Assembly (NCBI GenBank): GCA_017538795.1
Contig: JAFYIE010000044.1
Location: 1 to 41,891 of the forward strand
Reading direction: 5' to 3'
Source: Bacteroidales bacterium
GTDB lineage: Bacteria > Bacteroidota > Bacteroidia > Bacteroidales > F082
Length of the DNA stretch: 41,891 nucleotides
This document shows, piece by piece, positions 16,591 through 22,555 of the stretch. Positions within the stretch are counted from its first letter, which is position 1. Each line of letters begins with the position of its first letter. The translations under genes and the position numbers were made by a program. The notes below the pieces were generated by a model. The model was given only the letters and a program-made list of their open reading frames with translations, did no database searches and had not been told where the DNA came from.

Positions 16591-16875
16591 ATGGAAATCA
16601 CTCACAAAAACAATTCAAAAGACGGCTTCTTCATTGCCGAGGAAAACGGCAAGCGGATGGGATACATTTCATACGAATGGATGAATGAGTCCATTTTTGC
16701 CATCATGCACACCGTTGTTGAACCGGCGTTTCAAGGCAAAGGCATCGCCAAAGCGCTCCTCGACGCCGCCGTCGCCTACGCCCGCGAAAACGGCCTCAAA
16801 ATCCATGCCGTCTGCTCGTATGTGGTAAGGCAGTTTGAGAAGAAGGAGTATGATGATGTGAATAGCAGGAAGTAG
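16591..16875 (+). CDS. Small GNAT-type N-acetyltransferase (YjdJ-like)
   Basis: 94 residues from ATG 16591 (MEITHKNNSKDGFFIAEENG). The acetyl-CoA-binding motif A is seen as HTVVEPAFQGKGIAKALLDA, with the Q-G-x-G-x-A loop, followed by AVAYARENGLKIHAVCSYVV. The size and layout fit the small Gcn5-related (GNAT_YjdJ) subgroup; the substrate is unknown. The open frame extends 17 codons upstream, but the -7 box lies in that extension. The stop codon TAG is formed by the first bases of the palindrome at 16872-16899. Confidence 0.9.
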   Translation: MEITHKNNSKDGFFIAEENGKRMGYISYEWMNESIFAIMHTVVEPAFQGKGIAKALLDAAVAYARENGLKIHAVCSYVVRQFEKKEYDDVNSRK

Positions 16876-16899
16876 AGGCGAATCATTATTCGCCCCTAC
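16872..16899. repeat. Dispersed palindrome GTAGAGGCGAAT...ATTCGCCCCTAC
   Basis: 28 bp, arms GTAGAGGCGAAT/ATTCGCCCCTAC with one mismatch and loop CATT. It overlaps the GNAT stop codon. Same family of GTAG(A/G)G-ended palindromes as 8692-8744 and 16532-16559, with a different core. Confidence 0.75.
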
Positions 16900-16927
16900 G
16901 ATTTTTACAAAAAAATCACCAAACCCC

Positions 16928-16958
16928 TTGACAAACGACAAAAATTGTTGTATCTTTG
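16928..16958 (+). promoter_or_regulatory. Strong promoter for small RNA S1
   Basis: TTGACA (16928-16933) and TATCTTTG (16951-16958), with TTGT just before the -7 box. The same arrangement, TTGACAAA...TTGTAT(C/T)TTTGCA, drives the other two small RNA candidates in the window. Confidence 0.75.
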
Positions 16959-16963
16959 CATCG

Positions 16964-17035
16964 TCAAGCGAGATGCTGGCGCCGTTGCGATTACTTCGGG
17001 AAGGTTGATGATCCCACAAAGCAGCGGCTTTTTTT
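16964..17035 (+). ncRNA. Candidate small RNA S1, convergent to the toxin-like gene
   Basis: About 72 nt from the predicted start to a hairpin plus T7. GCCGTTGC (16981-16988) pairs with GCAGCGGC (17021-17028, one T-G wobble), followed by TTTTTTT. Inside the arms, GGG (16998-17000) can pair with CCC (17013-17015). No start codon is followed by a credible frame. Its T-tract touches the stop codon of the convergent gene at 17034. Confidence 0.6.
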
Positions 17036-17510
17036 ATTCCAGTTGTGGAAGCGTCACTGAATACTGAAGAAACATCATTGAAGGATTTAGCCTCACCCCT
17101 ATTAACGTTTTTGCGACGCCATAGTCTTCAAGCATAGCTTTCAATCTGTAAACAAAAATAAAATGAAACTTTGATGTTTGGGTTCTGCTGACAGGAATAT
17201 CCATTCCGTCATAAACCGATTTTTCAATCAATTCAACCACATTCAATGCCGCAATTGTCGATTCTTTTGTGATTGCCGCATTTTCCGATGTTTCGACGAT
17301 GCTTTTAAGAATAATTAAAACATTCACTCCGAGTGACGGACAATAAATTGTTTTTCCATCAAGATTATTAAGATGTTTCTTGAGGAAATCCCTTCTTTCT
17401 GCCACCGATTCCGGGATAGAATCTATTAACTCTTTCGAAACTGTGTTTTTAACAACCGGATAAGTTGTAAAAACCTTGTCATTTTTCTCGTAAAACTCTT
17501 TTTTCGTCAT
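17034..17510 (-). CDS. Toxin-like protein, possibly LPD3/BECR-related nuclease domain
   Basis: 158 residues from ATG 17510 (MTKKEFYEKNDKVFTTYPVV). The C-terminal half runs GKTIYCPSLGVNVLIILKSI, ETSENAAITKESTIAALNVV, then TSKFHFIFVYRLKAML and QYSVT. This resembles the polyvalent-protein-associated (LPD3) and phage Barnase/EndoU/ColicinE5/RelE-like domains I remember from polymorphic-toxin literature, but the match is by pattern only. The frame can be read from a TTG at 17552, but that lies in the conserved leader hairpin, so 17510 is chosen. No antitoxin gene is adjacent; the convergent small RNA S1 abuts the stop. Confidence 0.5.
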   Translation of the reverse strand: MTKKEFYEKNDKVFTTYPVVKNTVSKELIDSIPESVAERRDFLKKHLNNLDGKTIYCPSLGVNVLIILKSIVETSENAAITKESTIAALNVVELIEKSVYDGMDIPVSRTQTSKFHFIFVYRLKAMLEDYGVAKTLIGVRLNPSMMFLQYSVTLPQLE

Positions 17511-17630
17511 ACATTTAATTTTAAAATTAAACAATAAAATATCCTTTCGCAATCCTGCGAACTCCCAATCCCATTAGTATTTTGTTTTACGATGCTCTTT
17601 TGTTATGGTTCTAAATCGGGTACAAAGATA
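17511..17630 (-). promoter_or_regulatory. Recurrent leader, copy A
   Basis: Minus-strand order: -7 box TATCTTTG (17623-17630), AACCATAAC, AGCATCGTAAAACA, AATGGGATTGGG, then hairpin TTCGC/GCGAA (17546-17561). A 15-residue upstream ORF, MGLGVRRIAKGYFIV, spans 17527-17574. Copies C and B match it over most of this length; copy D matches the central block and has a different but complementary hairpin. Confidence 0.8.
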
Positions 17631-17704
17631 AGGAAATTTTTGGTTTTGGCAAGAGAGGTCTAAGTGAAATTTTGAACATTTTATGGCAAATCCTATCTTA
17701 AAAC

Positions 17705-17734
17705 AAAAAAGCAGCGCTATTACAACGCTGCTTT
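17705..17734 (-). terminator. Rho-independent terminator after the lipoprotein gene
   Basis: On the minus strand AAAGCAGCG pairs with CGCTGCTTT across a 9-nt loop and runs into T6 (plus-strand A-tract 17705-17710). It ends the 18992-17762 unit just before leader A. Confidence 0.8.
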
Positions 17735-17761
17735 AAAGTTGACACATCTTAAAAATAATCA

Positions 17762-18565
17762 TTACTGATACAATTCACTGATAACTTTCGCTTTTTTAAG
17801 CAATCGCACCTCGTATCTTCCGTCTTTAAACTCCACAAAATCAATCAATGCATACCTCGTTTTTACTTTATCATCTTTAAGTTCATAGATTACATTATAA
17901 TCTTTAAAATTTTCACTATCAGTTGGGATTAGTTTCCATTCGAAAACTTGAATGCGTTCCATAGTCTGGGACTCATAAAATTGTTTGCGTAAATCCCACA
18001 ATTTGCAAATATCATCAATCAACATTTCAGGATTAGCGACATTTCTCGCTAATTTGTTTAGTTTTTTAATCTCATCAATCTTTTTAAATCGGTCACTATC
18101 CGACACACCTCTTATATCTTTAAAAAACGCCCAAGAGCCATATGTAGGATATTTATTCTCATATGATTTGTCTGCACCCAATTTAAAAAGAATACGATTC
18201 TTATAATCATCAACATTATAACTATTAGGATGAAAACCAGTAACTAAAAAACTTATTTCCTTATAATTATCAAATAATATTTTGCTAAAACCATCATTCC
18301 AAAAGAAGTATAGAACATCATCATAAATCACAACACCACGTTCACTTTTTAATGGATCAAGATACAGATTATCAAACAATTCATTAATCTCCTCATGATA
18401 ATAAAAAACCTCACTTCTTAACCAATTTTTTACCCAAAAATCTTCTGTATGCTGTGGTCCTTTCTGTTGTTTTGCCTCTTTAGGATTCTCTTCCTGCATG
18501 CACGACACTAATGTCATTGCAATGATTGCAAGCAAACTAATGCTTATTGTCTTCAACTTTCTCAT
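17762..18565 (-). CDS. Lipoprotein of unknown function
   Basis: 267 residues. Signal peptide MRKLKTISISLLAIIAMTLVSC with lipobox LVSC (Cys about 22), so a lipid-anchored envelope protein. The mature part is rich in Lys, Asp and aromatic residues and I do not recognise a domain. It starts 7 nt after the stop of the P-loop-like gene and is followed by a good terminator, so the two form one unit. The low G+C and lack of recognisable homologues suggest an accessory gene. Confidence 0.7.
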   Translation of the reverse strand: MRKLKTISISLLAIIAMTLVSCMQEENPKEAKQQKGPQHTEDFWVKNWLRSEVFYYHEEINELFDNLYLDPLKSERGVVIYDDVLYFFWNDGFSKILFDNYKEISFLVTGFHPNSYNVDDYKNRILFKLGADKSYENKYPTYGSWAFFKDIRGVSDSDRFKKIDEIKKLNKLARNVANPEMLIDDICKLWDLRKQFYESQTMERIQVFEWKLIPTDSENFKDYNVIYELKDDKVKTRYALIDFVEFKDGRYEVRLLKKAKVISELYQ

Positions 18566-18572
18566 GATTTTG

Positions 18573-18992
18573 TTATTTTTGATTACACAGTTTTTTAATT
18601 AATTTGATTATGGCTTCCGCCATTATATTATTCATATCATCAATAAATGGTGAATCCTTATCAGCATTGAAGTTTTGAAACCATATTTCATAGTATTCTT
18701 GTAATTCATCATATACGTTTTTAATTGTTTGTCCTTTTGAACGTGCTGCGCAAACAATAACATCTGCTCCTTTTTGAACAGCGAGTCTAAGCCATTCCGC
18801 TTGTGTTGAATCCGGATCTCCTTGCGTAACTATGGCAACTGTTTTGTCTTTAACTTTAAAACATGCAAAACTATCAATTCCATCAGATAAAATTGGCTCT
18901 AGTGGAACCCCTAATTTTGAAATGACTTTTTGCAAAACAGACGTCTTGCCCCAATTAGCATTAGCATAATCACAAATAAAATACTTTATCAT
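18573..18992 (-). CDS. Small P-loop-like protein, unknown
   Basis: 139 residues. The N-terminus YFICDYANANWGKTSVLQKV resembles a P-loop (NWGKTS in place of GxGKT/S), followed by a strand VAIVTQGDPDS and ADVIVCAARSKG, consistent with a minimal alpha/beta NTPase fold such as a kinase-like or ParA/MipZ-like core. Family not recognised. No TAnnTTTG box is obvious in the AT-rich sequence upstream. It is transcribed away from the 208-bp inverted element and upstream of the lipoprotein gene. Confidence 0.6.
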   Translation of the reverse strand: MIKYFICDYANANWGKTSVLQKVISKLGVPLEPILSDGIDSFACFKVKDKTVAIVTQGDPDSTQAEWLRLAVQKGADVIVCAARSKGQTIKNVYDELQEYYEIWFQNFNADKDSPFIDDMNNIMAEAIIKLIKKLCNQK

Positions 18993-19042
18993 ATTTATTA
19001 TTTTATTTTAACATTTCCAATCGTTTGATTTCACCTTTATTT

Positions 19043-19250
19043 TTTAAAGCGCACAAAAAAGCGTGGTGCTCTTCGCTTCGTTTGATTACTTGAGGTTCTG
19101 GACAACCTGTCATACCAAACTATACTAAAACCCCACGCATAGCGTGAGCGTTTTTTGCTTCATCTTGGTATGACTAATGAAATTGTCCAGATTTCAAGTA
19201 ATCAAGTATCAGCTTCTAACGCTTTTCCAATATGTCTTTAAAGTGTGCGC
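19043..19250. other. 208-bp imperfect inverted-repeat element in a 430-bp gene-free stretch
   Basis: Paired segments from the outside in: AAAAGCGT with ACGCTTTT, TTGATTACTTGA (19082-19093) with TCAAGTAATCAA (19194-19205), CTGGACAA (19098-19105) with TTGTCCAG (19183-19190), and GTCATACCA (19109-19117) with TGGTATGAC (19166-19174). The centre contains CACGC-ATA-GCGTG (19134-19146) followed closely by a run of six T. No coding frame is seen. The rest of 18993-19420 is AT-rich, plus the toxin-antitoxin promoter. Could be a structured RNA or a MITE-like element. Confidence 0.6.
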
Positions 19251-19388
19251 AACGAATTACGCTTTATATCATAGGCAAATATTTATTGTTAATAATCTTT
19301 TTATCGTTGCAAAGATAGTCGTTTTTTTGAAGAAAACAAAATTTCAATAAAAATTTTATTTACACAATCTTCAATTCAAAAATAATTG

Positions 19389-19396
19389 TAACTTTG
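19389..19396 (+). promoter_or_regulatory. Promoter -7 box of the RelE/ParE-type pair
   Basis: TAACTTTGCA matches TAnnTTTG, 24 nt before the ATG at 19421. Confidence 0.65.
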
Positions 19397-19420
19397 CAGA
19401 GTTAATAAAAAGAATCAAAA

Positions 19421-19615
19421 ATGTACACAATTGAGCGCAAAACCGGCGGAGTAACGGTCAAAAAAATTCCAGACGAGAGGCTCAGGGAAGAGTTGGACGG
19501 CCTGAAAAAAGGTACAAGACTCGAGCGCGAGCTTCGTGGGTGCGTCACCTGCACCGAATACTTTGATAAGCTCAGAGAAACTTATCTGGGCTTGCATCAA
19601 AATGAAAGAGTATAA
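19421..19615 (+). CDS. Small antitoxin-like protein paired with RelE/ParE-type toxin
   Basis: 64 residues (MYTIERKTGGVTVKKIPDER...), rich in Lys, Arg and Glu, and predicted to be mostly helical in its second half. I do not recognise a DNA-binding domain with certainty. Position and size fit an antitoxin: it is first in a two-gene unit, overlaps the toxin gene by 14 nt and sits behind a TAnnTTTG promoter. The functional call is inferred from the toxin downstream. Confidence 0.6.
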   Translation: MYTIERKTGGVTVKKIPDERLREELDGLKKGTRLERELRGCVTCTEYFDKLRETYLGLHQNERV

Positions 19616-19913
19616 AGTTGTTATCACTCAAGAGGTTTACGACAAACTTGTTGAGATAGCGCTTTATATTGATTCATTTAACATTTATCCTGCGGGGCTG
19701 AAATATATCAACGCTTTGGAAAAAGAGATTCGAACTCTTTCGTACAGAGCCGACACAATCCCCGAAATGAACTGGAAACCAAGAAAGAAACTTCGAAAAA
19801 ACACCCGAAGATTATTGGTTAAAAACCATAGGTTTGCAGTTCTGTTTCATACTTTTCAAGATTACGTCATTGTTGATGACATAATCCCTGCAAGTATGCT
19901 ATTACTTAATTAA
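19602..19913 (+). CDS. RelE/ParE-family toxin
   Basis: 103 residues from ATG 19602 (MKEYKVVITQEVYDKLVEIA). The family pattern is visible: an N-terminal strand (KVVIT), two helices (KLVEIALYIDSFNIYPAGLK and YINALEKEIRTL), then strands ending RFAVLFHTFQDYVIVDDIIP. The last block matches the ParE/RelE R-x-x-Y/F...V-x-I-x-D-I-x-H region, with P in place of H. ParE toxins target gyrase and RelE cleaves mRNA on ribosomes; I cannot tell which this is. The gene overlaps its antitoxin by 14 nt. A longer frame starting at 19536 runs through the antitoxin gene and is rejected. Confidence 0.8.
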   Translation: MKEYKVVITQEVYDKLVEIALYIDSFNIYPAGLKYINALEKEIRTLSYRADTIPEMNWKPRKKLRKNTRRLLVKNHRFAVLFHTFQDYVIVDDIIPASMLLLN

Positions 19914-19944
19914 GGGATGTCTTGCGATGGCATACCATTTTTCC

Positions 19945-19952
19945 TATCTTTG
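19945..19952 (+). promoter_or_regulatory. Promoter -7 box of the TfoX-like gene
   Basis: TATCTTTGCA, followed by AAAAAATTTTCATCATGG. Predicted start is about 9 nt before the ATG at 19968. Almost identical to the GNAT promoter-start region at 16568-16594. Confidence 0.75.
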
Positions 19953-19967
19953 CAAAAAATTTTCATC

Positions 19968-20288
19968 ATGGCAAGCAATCCCAATTTTGTACAATATATC
20001 GCCGACCAGTGCGAAGGGGCTGGCGAAATAATGGTCAAAAAGATGTTTGGCGACTACGGCATCTATTGCGACGGCATCATCTTCGGCCTAATTTGCGACA
20101 ACTGTTTCTATCTGAAACCGACAGAAGCCGGTCGTGCAATGCTCCGCATGGTCGATATGCGCCCACCCTACGACGGAGCGAAAGACTATTTCTTCATTGA
20201 AGATGTCGATGACCGCGACTACATGTCGGAACTGGTTAAAACGACATGCAAAGAATTGGCAATTCAGAAACCGAAAAAGAAAAAATAA
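19968..20288 (+). CDS. TfoX N-terminal-domain protein
   Basis: 106 residues from ATG 19968 (MASNPNFVQYIADQCEGAGE). The motif VKKMFGDYGIYCDGIIFGLI followed by FYLKPTEAGR is the signature of the TfoX/Sxy N-terminal domain (RxMFGGxGxYxxGxxFG type), present alone without the C-terminal domain. In gamma-proteobacteria Sxy promotes competence; stand-alone domains in Bacteroidota have no assigned role. The Lys-rich tail (KPKKKK) may bind nucleic acid. The open frame extends upstream to 19917, but the promoter lies inside that extension. Confidence 0.88.
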   Translation: MASNPNFVQYIADQCEGAGEIMVKKMFGDYGIYCDGIIFGLICDNCFYLKPTEAGRAMLRMVDMRPPYDGAKDYFFIEDVDDRDYMSELVKTTCKELAIQKPKKKK

Positions 20289-20299
20289 TTGATTTCATT

Positions 20300-21784
20300 A
20301 TGAAAAAATTCGTCCTGATAATCACAATAATCCTATCGTTGTTGTTCGCATCGTGTAGTAATAAATCATCAAATAACAAAATTGATGAAACCACCGAAAC
20401 CGCATTGAAAGAATTTCGCGCGGACCATTTCGGGATGTTCATTCATTTTGGGGTGTATTCGAAATTAGGTGGCATCTGGAAAGGCGAACATATTCCATAT
20501 TACGGCGAGCAGATAATGAACCATGCGAGGATTACCATTCCTGAATATGAGGCGGTGGCAAGGGAATTCAGCCCTTCCGATTTCAACGCCAATGAAATTG
20601 TGCTGCTCGCCAAAAACTCCGGCATGAAATATATCGTTTTCACCACGAAGCATCACGACGGATTCTGCATGTTCGACACACAAACCACTGATTATGATAT
20701 AGTTGACTTCACACCTTACGGCAAGGACATCGTGAAAGAGCTCGCCGACGCTTGTCACCGTCACGGGATGAAATTCGGTTTTTACTACTCCCTCCCCGAC
20801 TGGCATTTTCCTCACGGAATCCAGCGCCTCGAGCCGGATTCAACGACAAATTGCACCGAATACGTGAACCAGGTTTATTCGCCTCTCGAGATTATCACGC
20901 CCGAACTTGAAGATTATATCGTGGCTCAACTCACGGAACTTCTCACAAACTACGGCGAGATTTACACTATGTGGTTCGATATGGGGCTTATCACTCCAGA
21001 ACAGAGTCGTCGTTTCCGCGAGACAGTAAAAAGCCTTCAACCTCAATGCCTTATCAACGGCCGCATCATGAACAACATGGGCGATTATATGACACTACCC
21101 GACAACGGCAACATCTCGTCATACGGTGACATCTATTGGGACAACCCAGCATCGCTTTATAACTCATGGGGTTACAAATCGTGGATTGAGCGTCCAGAAC
21201 TCAGCCAACAGATTGAGACTCAAACACAACGCCTGCTGACAACCGTCGTCAACGGTGGAAATTTCCTTCTCAATATCGGTCCTGATGGCACTGGCAAAGT
21301 CATTGATTATGAGAAAGATGTATTAAATGGCATTGGTCAATTTTTACTAGAAAATCCAGATACTCTAAATCATCTCCAGCCCTGCCCTATCGACTGCATC
21401 ATCGGCGTTGGCAAAGACGGTCACATCCCCACTTTGACGCCTCAAGATTGCAAGCCTCACGCCGCCATCGACGGCACCGGCTACATGAGCGTGCAACCCA
21501 ATTCTTGGCTCTCATGGCAACTCGATTCACAAACATCAGGCGAATACGATGTTTTCATCGTCTATAAACCCGAAAACGATGCCAAAGAATACACTCTCAC
21601 ATGCAACGGAGTCTCAACCACACGTGTGCTTCCCGGCGTGGACCGCATGCTACAAACCTCCTATTTCGGCACATTATTAATAAAAGAGGGATATAATTAT
21701 ATCACCCTCGACCAGGCGGAACGCTGCAATCCACTGGATCCACTGGGAATAGAATTGAATCGTATTATTTTACGGAAACGTTAA
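20300..21784 (+). CDS. Alpha-L-fucosidase lipoprotein (GH29)
   Basis: Removes terminal alpha-L-fucose from glycans such as host mucin or plant polymers. 494 residues from ATG 20300. Signal peptide with lipobox LLFASC (Cys19), so a periplasmic or surface lipoprotein. The catalytic barrel shows FGMFIHFGVYS, YIVFTTKHHDGFCMFDT and YYSLPDWHFP, with the nucleophile Asp227 in YGEIYTMWFDMG, all GH29 hallmarks. The C-terminal about 120 residues look like a beta-sandwich accessory domain. The frame is open to 20246, but those codons overlap the TfoX end and precede the signal peptide. No SusC/D genes are nearby, so it is not in a visible polysaccharide-utilisation locus. Confidence 0.93.
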   Translation: MKKFVLIITIILSLLFASCSNKSSNNKIDETTETALKEFRADHFGMFIHFGVYSKLGGIWKGEHIPYYGEQIMNHARITIPEYEAVAREFSPSDFNANEIVLLAKNSGMKYIVFTTKHHDGFCMFDTQTTDYDIVDFTPYGKDIVKELADACHRHGMKFGFYYSLPDWHFPHGIQRLEPDSTTNCTEYVNQVYSPLEIITPELEDYIVAQLTELLTNYGEIYTMWFDMGLITPEQSRRFRETVKSLQPQCLINGRIMNNMGDYMTLPDNGNISSYGDIYWDNPASLYNSWGYKSWIERPELSQQIETQTQRLLTTVVNGGNFLLNIGPDGTGKVIDYEKDVLNGIGQFLLENPDTLNHLQPCPIDCIIGVGKDGHIPTLTPQDCKPHAAIDGTGYMSVQPNSWLSWQLDSQTSGEYDVFIVYKPENDAKEYTLTCNGVSTTRVLPGVDRMLQTSYFGTLLIKEGYNYITLDQAERCNPLDPLGIELNRIILRKR

Positions 21785-21792
21785 TAAAAACA

Positions 21793-21875
21793 AAAAGATT
21801 ATTGGTGTCATTCGCAGAATTACGACTTACCACAGGGTACTGAGAGTAATTCGAGAATGATACCAATAATCTTTT
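21793..21875. repeat. 83-bp long hairpin between convergent genes
   Basis: Outer arms AAAAGATTATTGGTGTCATTC and GAATGATACCAATAATCTTTT pair with one G-T wobble. Inside them GAATTAC pairs with GTAATTC, leaving a loop of about 22 nt. Short A/T tracts flank both sides, so it may act as a bidirectional terminator for the fucosidase and ferritin genes, but it is much longer than a normal terminator. Confidence 0.75.
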
Positions 21876-21880
21876 CAATC

Positions 21881-21908
21881 TATAGTCTAAGGTCTAAAGT
21901 CTAATGTC
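21881..21908. repeat. Degenerate heptamer tandem repeat
   Basis: Four units TATAGTC, TAAGGTC, TAAAGTC, TAATGTC ending exactly at the ferritin stop codon. The reverse complement (GACTTTA, GACCTTA) is the same motif as the array at 16487-16534. Confidence 0.75.
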
Positions 21909-22418
21909 TTACTTCAGCGCAGATGCCTGATGATACTGCCTTGCCCCCAATTCCTTATCGAACATAAACAGTCCTAATGCGTTGTCGCCGATAGCCTTCA
22001 AAGCCTCGAGGTTCTTGCCTGCCTCTTCCTCTTCTTCAACCTGCTCATCTACAAACCACACCATGCGGTTCTGGGTTGCATAGTCTTTTTCCTTAATAGC
22101 TAACTCATTGATTTTGTGAATCATTTCGGTCACTTTCTTCTCGTGAGCGAGTGTGTCTTCAAATGCCTCAACCGGCGATTTCCAATCGGTCTGCACCTTC
22201 GCGATAGGCTTCAAAACCACGCGTGCGCCACGGCTCTGCATGTATTTGTAGAAAATCATGGCGTGGTCCTGCTCCTCCTTGAACTGAACCTCAAACCAGT
22301 TGGCGATGCCGTCCAAACCCTTCGCGCGGAAGTTGGTTCCCATTGACAAATAAAGGTATGCCGACCATAACTCAGCATTAATCTGCGCATTAATTGCGTC
22401 TTCAATCTTCTTGTTCAT
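21909..22418 (-). CDS. ftnA: Non-haem ferritin
   Basis: Iron-storage protein forming a 24-mer cage in the cytoplasm. 169 residues. Ferroxidase-centre residues are all present, offset by one from E. coli FtnA: E16, E49, H52, E93, Q126 and E129. Other family features: NAELWSAYLYLSM with Tyr23 and EEQDHAMIFYKYMQSRGARV. It is monocistronic, with its own promoter about 40 nt upstream; the 3' side is bounded by the heptamer array and the long hairpin. Peroxide or iron control is likely by analogy but no Fur/OxyR-type site was identified. Confidence 0.96.
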   Translation of the reverse strand: MNKKIEDAINAQINAELWSAYLYLSMGTNFRAKGLDGIANWFEVQFKEEQDHAMIFYKYMQSRGARVVLKPIAKVQTDWKSPVEAFEDTLAHEKKVTEMIHKINELAIKEKDYATQNRMVWFVDEQVEEEEEAGKNLEALKAIGDNALGLFMFDKELGARQYHQASALK

Positions 22419-22455
22419 ATCATTAATTTTTAAAGTTAAACTTCATTTTGATACG

Positions 22456-22463
22456 CAAAATTA
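22456..22463 (-). promoter_or_regulatory. Promoter -7 box of ferritin gene
   Basis: The minus strand reads TAATTTTGCG, matching TAnnTTTG, about 38 nt upstream of the ATG at 22418. Confidence 0.7.
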
Positions 22464-22526
22464 CACCTATTTTCGAACTTTGTCAATATTTTTCAAAAAA
22501 TTTTTCTTTTTTCTCCAAAAATGATT

Positions 22527-22534
22527 TAACTTTG
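22527..22534 (+). promoter_or_regulatory. Promoter -7 box of the DUF4301 gene
   Basis: TAACTTTG matches TAnnTTTG, 21 nt before the ATG at 22556; divergent from the ferritin promoter. Confidence 0.7.
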
Positions 22535-22555
22535 TAAGGATAAAATTTTCGTATT

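Noticed and set aside
19043-19250. Retron-type ncRNA
   Set aside because: The nested inverted repeats could suggest it, but no reverse transcriptase gene is present in the window and the neighbouring genes do not fit a retron.
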